This document shows positions 56,398-64,000 of a DNA stretch of 64,000 nucleotides, one piece after another. The notes beneath the pieces are model-generated. The model made no database searches and was not told where the DNA came from. It was given only the letters and a program-made list of their open reading frames with translations. The position numbers and the translations under genes were made by a program. Positions within the stretch are counted from its first letter, which is position 1; each line of letters opens with the position of its first letter. Where the stretch lies: contig JAYEVF010000033.1 of NCBI GenBank assembly GCA_036346355.1, forward strand, positions 372,001-436,000. Direction: 5' to 3'. Origin of the DNA: Rhipidocladum racemiflorum. Taxonomy: Eukaryota > Streptophyta > Magnoliopsida > Poales > Poaceae.

Positions 56398-57898
56398 TAA
56401 TCTACGTCGCTTGAGGAGCTAGTGCTTGAATCAGAAGACAATGATGATTCAGCTAGTCCAGGGTAAAAACTGGCTATAAGCGTAGATAAAGATAACTCCT
56501 TGTGGAAGATTGCTGATGATATTTCACCCCACCATACAGAGAAGTTCAGTGAGCATCGGGTATGGAGAACGAATCTAGGGAGGCTCTGGAGTTGAAGCTC
56601 ATTGGCTCTACTCAAAACTGTAATTGGATTGACTGCTTTGCAGACTCTCTCCCTTGGATTTACCAGGCTGAGCAAAGGGAGGCTTGGGATAACCTGTCCA
56701 AAGTTGAGCTGGTGTGCATATACAGAAGGATGGTAAAATTCATACGATGGGAGGAATGTCCAATTCTTACTGTGATGACCGACAGATAAAACACTTGGAG
56801 AAAGGAACAACTTGGAAAGCTCGATTGTCTCGTTGGATAACTGTCGGCTTCCTGATAGCAGAAGAAGTCACTGCTTGGAAAATCTGACCTCCTTAGCAAT
56901 AAGAAGAAAGAAATGAACTTCTTTATTCCGGCAGGACTCAATTTGGAGTAATCATCACTGTCGCACAAGTGAAATTTTTCATCAAAAGATTGGCTACTCC
57001 TGAATTGAAGGTCCTGACCCTCTAGTATCTCTTCTTTGGGGAAGCCGATAATAGTAGTGCTGTCAATACTGAATTGTCGGCAGAAAACACAATATATCCA
57101 TCTTCGCAGGAACCAGAGGGGACCACCAACATTACCGACTGAATACTGCCCTTGCTCTGTAAACAGTCGGTTTCTGATGATATGCATCATGTGGTAGAAG
57201 GCGCTGAGGAACATCTTACCCAAAGCAAGCCGATGGCCTTTTGCTAGTTGTTCTGCTAGATCTTGGTATACTTGTGTTGGTCCTAATGTATACTTGTGTT
57301 GGTCCTAATGAAGCTCCGTAGAATAGGTATCGGTCTAACCACATGTTCAAAAAGGTTGCATGTTCCTTGTCCGATACCGGCCCTGTTCCCTTGTTCTCTA
57401 GTAGATATTGGCTCCAACCTTCCCCTTTAGCAGAGATTAGTTTGTATTCTGGTTTGGCACTAAAGGCCAACAATTGGTCTCCATCGGGCCTGAGATAGTA
57501 GAGCATGGATACATCCAATAGCGTCGGGCTGATAGGACCAGGTCGGAGCATGAAGGCGTTGAAAGTGTCTTACTAAAAATAGCATGCTGAAGCTATCATT
57601 GACTCGTTTGCTGAAGGATTGTCTAGAGAAAGTGGTAAGCATTATGATATTCCGATCCATTCCCATAACGGCATCTTCTCGGCGGCTACCAGGATGTACC
57701 AGTCTCTCCATCCCTTAAGAGCTGTCGGCCAAGATCTAAAATTTTGCTTTAGCCATCTATGTTGTATTCGGGGGCTGACAAAGGAAGCCTAGGAACTTCC
57801 TCGTTCACGACTACCGTTGGCTCTAAGCTACCTATCATACCTAGGCAGTACTGATGGTCTCTATCAGGTTCAGAAATGAGTACCTGTTCAGGATCCAT
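56385..57898 (-). pseudogene. Antisense ORF with plant-mobile-domain-like protein (broken)
   Basis: From an ATG at 57898 (MDPEQVLISEPD) the protein continues, over several frames, through a WRDWY segment near 57700, SPTLLDVSMLYYLRPDGDQL (57530), EHATFLNMWLDRYLF (57340) and LGKMFLSAFYHMMHIIRN (57220), to about 56400. The order 'TLLDVSMLxxLRPDGD' then 'FLxxWLxRYLF' resembles the plant mobile domain (PMD, aminotransferase-like) found in plant transposons and a few host proteins. Breaks: stops and frame changes at 57750-57550, a 22-bp tandem duplication at 57267-57310 that shifts the frame, and a frame change near 56850. The last codons run into the inserted LTR. The PMD call is by motif resemblance only. 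Confidence 0.65.
57267..57310. repeat. 22-bp perfect tandem duplication
   Basis: TATACTTGTGTTGGTCCTAA plus TG occurs twice without a gap (57267-57288, 57289-57310). In the minus-strand frame the extra 22 bases shift reading between GASLGPTQVY and the following QDLAEQLAKG segment. Confidence 0.97.
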
Positions 57899-58407
57899 TA
57901 GCCTTGAGCCGACGGGGTGGAAGCTGAGTAAAGATGATTTTAAAAGCCGATTGCTGAGGAAATGAGGGTGATTGTGTGTGAAAATGACGGATGAAGGGAC
58001 CTCATATTTATAAAAGGGTAAATCCAGTGGCAAAGGCAGGTAATTCTGGCCAAATTTTACCGTAATTAGTGCGAAAAAACGTACGATCGTGTGTTTATGC
58101 AAAAAAAATAGCTACAGTTGGCGCATTAATCGCTGATAAGTTGAACGGTGAGATTTTGGTGTCGGTCGACATTATTTTTTAAAGCCGATATAAGTGATTG
58201 AAGCCGATAAATTGTAAATAAGAATGTGAAGTCAATGACGATTACAGTTGGGCATAACATTCCAACATTGGCATTCACATTAGTTGAAGGATTGATTACA
58301 TAATCGGCTAGAAGCTTGTTCTAAAAAGAAGAATTACAAAAGAAAGGTGCTTAGGAATTGTTGCAACTATAAGGAGGACAAAGAAAAAGAAGAAGAAAAG
58401 GAAAAAT

Positions 58408-58875
58408 CTAAAGAAGCCGACGATGATTCGCACCAGGGTTCATCCTGATGGTGATGGCGCCACTTCTAGAGCTCCTGCTGGAACTTGATGACTCTTGGAG
58501 GGTAGCATCAGCAGGAGGGGCCAATTGAGGCGCCGGGTCATCATCGGAGCTGATGGAGATAACCGCGGTCATAGCAACCGTGGAGACGCTGCCGACCTAT
58601 TCTGCTACTGCTTCTTCTACAGCATCGGCTGGAGGAGGGTTGGCGGCCTCGTTTGTAGGGGCAGCGGCTGCGCCTTCTGCAGGAACGATGGCCGCATCTA
58701 CCTAGAGCTCCTCTTGGAGTGCGCGAGCTATAGCCACATCATTGGCTACCTCTTCCTCTGCACGTACTTGAGCCGACAATTCTTTCTGAAGAGCAGCAGT
58801 GATGGCCGAGTCGTTCTCCTCAGCTGACTCGGATGAAAAAGAGAAGTTTGAAGAAGAGGAATGTGAAGAAGACAT
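58408..58875 (-). pseudogene. Second antisense ORF of the gypsy element (acidic/Ala-Ser-rich)
   Basis: One continuous frame of 155 codons from an ATG at 58875 to a TAG at 58408, interrupted by two in-frame TAG codons (58702-58704 and 58597-58599). It is Ser-rich at the start, then Ala/Glu-rich (AITAALQKELSAQ), then AAPTNEAANPPPADAVEE, then SISSDDDPAPQ and a Ser/Arg-rich end. Composition suggests an unstructured protein. No domain was recognised. Its start is close to the 3' LTR, consistent with antisense transcription from that LTR. Confidence 0.55.
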
Positions 58876-59184
58876 GATGAGTAAAATGAAGGTTTGCTGT
58901 GAGGTTAAGTAACACAACTAATAAAATTACTCAGTATTTATAGGGCAAATCGGGCAACTGAAGTGCTATTTTGTGGGAAACGAAGCATTTCCTGGATAAA
59001 TGCGGAGGAAGACGAAGCGATTTGCACATGGGCAATTGAAGGTTTGATGCAAGTGCAGTGTTTCGAGGCGATAGCTGCGGTGAGTTCTAAGATTGAAGAT
59101 GAAGCGCTAGAGGTGATGCCATGATGAGGAAGCATCTGCGGAGTGGAATTTTGGGGTATTTGGGGTATGTTTAAACATATCCTC

Positions 59185-59200
59185 AAAATTGGGGGGCATA
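59185..59200 (+). promoter_or_regulatory. Polypurine tract of the gypsy element
   Basis: AAAATTGGGGGGCATA lies directly before the LTR start TGTTGG at 59201. A purine-rich stretch at this place primes plus-strand DNA synthesis in LTR retrotransposons. Confidence 0.8.
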
Positions 59201-59988
59201 TGTTGGCACCCAAATTTGGCAACTGATATGGTTTCTAGAATCAAAGATGTTAAGCCAATACGAGTTCGGATTCAGCACAATATGTACTGAAGGGGAACCA
59301 AGTTCGCGAAGTAACCCGATATAGTTTCGGATTGAGGAGTCGTGATGATTTGGCATGAAGTGTGCTAAAAGGAAATTGAGGACGATACGAGAAGGTTCAG
59401 AGATTGAGGATGATACGATCAATCTCAAGATATAAAGAAGAGATTGAGGCTGATACGGGAGCTTAAAGAGACCGAGAGAAACACGATCAGGCTGCAGACT
59501 ATAAAAGAGGGTGACAGGCTACGTCAAACAGATCTAGGCTCAACCCAATCAACCAATACATTTACTTTCATTGTCTTTTTGCATAGGAGTAGTTCATAGA
59601 CTTGTAATCTTTCTTTGTAATTCAATTGATCAATAAAAGCTGTGCATCGCCAATTGTTGATATCGTCGACTTACGCTCCACTTAGGTCTGAATCTTTCCC
59701 AATTTTGTTGCGCATTGCCTTCTTTAGGAGAAACAACTTTTACCCCGTTTGATCGACTCAAAGGATTAGATTGGATTTCAGTTACCCTTGTCAAAATCGG
59801 CTTGTCAAAGCCGACGAGACCCTGAAAGACTCGTTTGATCGGTTTTTCTTTAGCCGATTAAGTCAACCATTGATATTTTGTCGATTGCAGGATCAAATCG
59901 GCTGGCACACTCACAACCCGAAGAATTGAACCTGCCGTTCACGTGTGTTTGTGGTTATTAACCCGCCATCAAGTTTTTGGCGCCAACA
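59201..59988 (+). repeat. 3' LTR of the Tat-like gypsy element (788 bp)
   Basis: It starts TGTTGGCACCCAAATTTGGC and ends TTTTTGGCGCCAACA, so the termini are inverted repeats (TGTTGGC/GCCAACA). CTATAAAAGAGGG at about 59500 is a probable TATA element and AATAAAAGC near 59632 a possible polyadenylation signal. There is no second LTR in the window. Confidence 0.88.
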
Positions 59989-60163
59989 ATTATACTGGTA
60001 GTATATAATGTGTAGCAGAAATCGCATCCAACCGTTGATTTGTTAAGGGTGTTTCTACTACTCTACTACCTGATGAAGTATAAATAACCTCCAGTTAATC
60101 TGATCCATTGGATCGAAAAGAATGAACGATTCATATTCAATTTAGTGTACTGTAAAAGGGCTC
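59989..60163. mobile_element. Second copy of the 192-bp MITE, 5'-truncated by the gypsy element
   Basis: From ATTATACTGGTAGTAT to GTACTGTAAAAGGGCTC it matches 13545-13719 at about 88% by eye. The first 17 bases of the MITE are missing because the gypsy LTR ends there. Confidence 0.88.
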
Positions 60164-60192
60164 ATGAAAATAGGACTTTGCTAACTAATACT

Positions 60193-62806
60193 TAGGTGTT
60201 TTTTTCTTAAGAGTACTTAACATTCTTACATTTGGATCTTTATCAAGATTTGTGCTTTGGTTTTGAAGGACCATGTGGAGGTCCATCCATATTTGTGATG
60301 AGTATTTGACTTTATTGGAGCAAGGTGTGCTTAGGTTTGAGTTTGATTTGAATTGGAATTCAAAAGGAAGAGATTTGAGTTGTGTAAGTGGCACTACCGG
60401 CCTTGAGGAGGCAGTAGTCCCGACTTTGATTCAAATGCATGGTTCGATCTGTGATTTTTGTGTGTTTGATGCATATTTACTTGTTGTATTTGATAGTGCG
60501 GTGCTACGTAACGGTTTGCTTGTCTGTGTGGTTGCAGGACTTCGAGGCTAGGTCGTGGTGAGGCACGCCAAAGGTGGAGGATGCTAAGTTTGGATATATA
60601 TATCATGGTGAGGCATGTCGTAAGACGGGTAAGGCCAGCTTGGCTTCTCCATGGTGAGGTGAAAGGTCGGGACTAGGCTAGGAGAGTTGAGGTCCAGAAC
60701 GGTCAAGTGCCGAAGATGGTTGAGGCCAAGAGGTAGCTACGACTGAATCGGCAAGGGATCGGAGCAAAGCACTTACACATGTGGATGGCTTCCATGGCTG
60801 TTCCACTAGACTAGGATCCGATGTGGTTGATTGGTTTTAGGTTATGGGCTAGCCCATGTGTCAAAATCCAAGGTGACCAGGTTGGAGCGGGTTGGCAACA
60901 GCGACCGGTGAGGTGGACTAGAGGTTCATGGTTAGGGTCAAGGGTCGCGCGGACCATTCAGAACGGGTCGAGAAGGGTGCCAGCTAGCGGTCGAAGCTTT
61001 CGCCTTGCTTCGAGACTATTCGGTGGGGATTCAGACGCGTGAGGACGAGGCGGGAAGGTTCAAGGCCATGGGTACATGTTATCGGATGCGCAGATGTTTC
61101 GAGGCGAAGGGAGCGTTGGAGGCATTTGGCTTCGCATTAAGATTCATGCATGTATGTGAGATCTGGTGTTAGTGGGCTCAACAGGTCAGCCTAGGGTTAG
61201 CCCGTGTGGGCGTGGTGTGCTATAAAAGAAGAGGTGGAGGGGTGTTCCCCATCCATCCACCATGTAATCCTAGAGAGGGGTGTGAAAGGGAGAAGGGGGA
61301 AAGGCCCTCCCCTTGTGTTTGCCCTCCAAGTCTTGGGGGCTAAGAGTTGGTTGTTGTTCTTGCTCATTTTGGAGCTTTGCCCACCTAGGTGTGGCTGTGT
61401 AAAACTCTCCCAAAGCAATCAAACCAAGTTCCTCCAAGTTCATGGCTTGTTCTTGTTAGTTCGTAGGTTTCAATCTTGTTTCTTAGATGATTTCTGTTGC
61501 AACTTGTTAGTTTGCCTCCTCTCCTTCTATTGCTACTGATCCATGATGTCTTAAGGGTGCTTATATGGTTTTACACTTCTCTTGCACCCTAGGATAGACT
61601 AGAGATCAAGTTTTCTATCAAGTTGCAACTCTGTCCAGAACTTGTTCTTCGCGCAGCAGTAAGTCTTTGATTTTTAGAAAAATCCTTTTTGGGTGATTCT
61701 TGTTGGAGAAGGTGCATGACTCATATATCCATCTATGAAAAAATTGGGGAGTCCACTGGTTGCACCGTTTGGGTGCTATGAGGTGAAAACCGAGCCCCAA
61801 ACTTTCTGATCGAAGTTCCTGACTGTTTGTAGTGCTTGATTGTTCATGATTATTCTACAAGGCCTTTTGAGGTGATTTTTGGTGGAGTGTTTCATGACTC
61901 ATGACTCATAGAGAGAAAATTCTCAAAAAGTTTAGAGCAATAGAAATTCACCAACCACTTGCTCCAAGTGAGGATAATTTTTTGAAAATCTGCTTTTGCT
62001 TTTCTGAAAAGAGACTTTGGTGATTTGGCTTGATCTCTTTTAGAAAAGAAGTATTTGAATTGATTTCTTTTTGTTTGGACACTTAACAACCAGGATTTTG
62101 ATTGAAAAAATTCCTCACATGATTCATGATTCTCATCCATGCAACCTAGAGGTACACATAGTTGTCCAGTTGTCCGGATTTTGGAGGGTTGGTGATTTTG
62201 AGGAGCAGTCTTTCAGATTTTCCTTGCAGGATTGTATGGAGTACTTTGAGTGAGGGAAAATTTTATTTGGGATCATTCGCCCCCTCTGATTGCCATCTCG
62301 ATCCTTCAGGTTTCATCTCCAATGATGGTAAGTTTGGGTTTGGCCTCACCCGATTTAGGGTTTAGGTTCACCGGAATCCTGGCAATAGAGCCTGGGTGGG
62401 TATGGGCAGCGGTGATAGCAGCGTAGTGAGGCAGACGTGGTACAGATGGGCATGGGCATGAACGAGGGCCATGGGTGGCAACTAGCAAGCGGAACATCGA
62501 CACATCACTGGTCGTGCTGAAGCCGAGGAAGGATATGACCAATAGGTTGATGGTGATGGGGAAGAGGAGATGTGCAGCTGCAATGATGTAGCAGAGCAGC
62601 TCACTGGTAGGTAAATCTAGCGCAAGGGATGGCGGTGTCACATCGTGAGATAGGCCATGAGTAGGTGTAGGGGTGGGTCTAGGGTTTTGGGGTGTGGTAT
62701 AGGAGGGCTTTTATAAGAGATAGAGGTTGGACGAGAGACCTGGATGAAGATCAAATGGTCAAGTATTTAAGTATCTTTGAAGACAAGCACTCAAAAAGAA
62801 ACACCT
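60193..62806. mobile_element. Possible MITE-type host of the 60.3-kb LTR
   Basis: TTAGGTGTTTTTTTCTTAAG at the left and, reversed from the right, AAAGGTGTTTCTTTTTGAGT look like imperfect terminal inverted repeats. The right half (62314-62806) includes a GC-richer part with a minus-strand CTTATAAAAGCC and a 111-codon minus frame (62641-62306), perhaps a captured 5' gene end. No target duplication was confirmed. Confidence 0.4.
60264..62308 (+). mobile_element. Solo LTR (2045 bp), TSD GGTTT, same family as 37889
   Basis: It starts TGAAGGACCATGTGGAGG and ends CTCGATCCTTCA. GGTTT is repeated at 60259-60263 and 62309-62313. It shares with 37889-39822 the first 100 bases, the TTTGCCCAC...TGTAAAA phrase (61377 and 39227) and the CATTCGCCCCCTCTGATTG end. 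GCTATAAAAGAAG at 61219 is a likely TATA element. No coding domain. Confidence 0.9.
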
Positions 62807-62816
62807 TTATGGTATT

Positions 62817-64000
62817 TGTCGAAGGTTAGAAAATCGATGGTAAATTTGTAACGGGTACCTTCGGGGTTCGCAGGATCAACGGACACAGACGAGGCAAAGA
62901 ATTAGATAGGTTCGGGCCTGTAAGAAGAGTAATACCCTACTCCTGTTGTTTAGCACTATTGGATCGTTCAAAGTGGAGTACAAATCTTGGGGTGTGATCT
63001 CTGGTTACAAGATGGGAAAACTATTGCTAGATCTAATCTGGCTACTAGTATCTAGCAGGTGCTCTCCTCAGGCTCCCCTGTGCGTGTGCTCTAATGGCTT
63101 TCGTTCTTCTCCTCTCGGTCACCTTTCTCCATGCATCTCTTCTGTATTTATAGCTGGGTGCACCATCTTCTTGAGATGTCACCGGATGAGCACTCAATAT
63201 CGTTCCCGATCGGGGATCTTCGTTCCGAGATCCTCGTAGGTAACTGATTTTCCTTATCTGTTCGTCATACTTGATCTAGTCTCCTCGTTACGGGAGGAGG
63301 ATCAAGTCCTTCCAAATGTGGGGAGACCCTTTCTGTTAGCCCTTTCTCCCGTAGAGATAGGGTCCTTGGTGTACGGGGTACACGGTATGATTTCTGTCTT
63401 TTCAATGCGCGTGCATATCCCATATTTAGATATTCGACAGTAGCCCCTGAACTCTATTCAGTGATGGGTCCGTGTGAAGCATTAGGTCGATTATCGCCAA
63501 GCCATGGACTTTGACAGATAATGTCGTACATGCATGTGGTCGACCGCATCGAGTAGGATCGGGCTGTGGGGATCGAGTAGGAGGATGTCAGGTCGTTAGC
63601 CCGATCGTCAACCTTCCTCGAATTCTCTGTATACTGGTCCCTTGCTTGATATCGACCTTGAGAACTCGATGCTGAATAGAGTTGAGACTCGATTCAAAAT
63701 ATCACCATGTTGGGAATGCGCGACATTAAATGCAGCAATCTGCAAAAAGCTATAACGTTTCGCGCGCTTGCTTTGCTTTCCAACCACTCCCCCGTTTGTT
63801 GTGCCGTGTAATGGGGGATGGAACCGACCACTACTGGCTAAGAAAGCTGTATATATTTCGTCTTCGAGTAAGCGTCTGTCACCTGCACTTCGAAAGAGCT
63901 CTGTCTTCTCTGCCATTGTCTTCACTTTATCCGTCCATGAGAAATTTCTCCCCTTTGCAATGGCCACCGGATCCCGCGCAAGGGCTACCGGAGGTGGCAC
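62817..64000 (+). mobile_element. Gypsy-type LTR or LTR start, running off the window
   Basis: TGTCGAAGGTTAG at 62817 is the likely start. GGTTCGGGCCTG, CCCTACTCCTG and CTGTATTTATAGCTGGG follow in the same order as in the solo LTR at 26721 (GGTTCGGGCTG, CCCTACTCC, TATATAGG). Phrases such as TTCGACAGTAGCCCCTGAAC at about 63431 are common in grass gypsy LTRs. An ATG at 63960 opens a short plus-strand frame (MATGSRARATGGG) that runs off the edge and may be an element ORF. The end of the LTR was not found. Confidence 0.5.

Larger units (their letters stand above)
52969..59988 (+). mobile_element. 5'-truncated Tat-like Ty3/gypsy retrotransposon with antisense ORFs
   Basis: The order is: end of pol (plus), antisense frames (minus), a polypurine tract and one complete 3' LTR. 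Additional frames antisense to pol between integrase and the 3' LTR are characteristic of the Tat lineage of plant Ty3/gypsy elements. Everything upstream of the last 60 or so integrase codons is missing. An unrelated LTR (54821-56397) sits inside the antisense region. The 3' LTR ends inside a MITE copy (59989), so the element inserted into that MITE; without the 5' end the target duplication cannot be tested. Confidence 0.78.

Noticed and set aside
54821..56933. LTR insertion ending at 56933 with GGACT duplication
   Set aside because: GGACT does recur after CA at 56934, but 56398-56933 is continuous with the PMD-like antisense frame, so the match is coincidental.
1..64000. CRISPR array, bacterial operon or phage features
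   Set aside because: None seen; repeats are transposon-derived, introns and plant transposons are present, and there are no Shine-Dalgarno-led gene clusters.

Overview
The window is grass (Poaceae) nuclear DNA that consists almost entirely of nested, mostly dead transposable elements. The grass signature comes from a Stowaway MITE with CTCCCTC ends, PIF/Harbinger-type and CACTA elements with grass-type ends, very long Ty3/gypsy LTRs starting TGTAACAT, an L1-type LINE with a plant zf-RVT tail, a MuDR-type transposase and a rice-like NB-LRR relative. I see no intact single-copy cellular gene. The only host-gene material is an NB-LRR pseudogene (33.8-37.4 kb, minus strand) and three exon pieces of a RecQ helicase carried inside a hAT-type transposon (17.97-18.39 kb). 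No rRNA, bona fide tRNA or CRISPR array was found.

Layout. 1-1.4 kb: 3' end of a LINE. 1.7-10.7 kb: a minus-strand gypsy solo LTR split by a 5.9-kb plus-strand solo LTR (TSD AGTGT). 10.7-16.4 kb: dispersed repeats, an LTR fragment and two MITEs. 16.1-21.5 kb: a repeat unit invaded by a SINE, a copia-type solo LTR (which itself holds the RecQ-carrying hAT element) and a MITE-containing block. 21.6-22.4 kb: a hAT element. 22.7-28.3 kb: a non-coding LTR element with about 200-bp LTRs, itself hit by a hAT element and a gypsy solo LTR. 28.3-32.7 kb: a 4.4-kb gypsy solo LTR, a relative of the one at 1.7 kb. 32.9-33.4 kb: a foldback element built from palindromes. 33.8-37.4 kb: the NB-LRR pseudogene. 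37.9-39.8 kb: a solo LTR. 40-48 kb: repeat pieces, a MuDR-type transposase pseudogene (42.2-45.0 kb) and MITEs. 48.4-52.6 kb: the longest copy of the dispersed repeat unit, carrying CACTA, solo-LTR and MITE insertions. 53.0-60.0 kb: the 5'-truncated 3' half of a Tat-like Ty3/gypsy element with antisense ORFs and a complete 3' LTR. 60.2-62.8 kb: another solo LTR inside a MITE-like host. 62.8-64.0 kb: the start of a further gypsy-type LTR.

How it fits together. The insertions stack, and paralogous copies of the repeat unit elsewhere in the window keep the empty target site for five of them, which confirms their boundaries. Seven solo LTRs carry perfect 5-bp target-site duplications while no complete autonomous LTR element is present, so recombinational loss of LTR elements has dominated here. 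Coding remnants carry frameshifts and in-frame TAG codons. All family assignments come from recognising motifs by eye; no database search or alignment was run.
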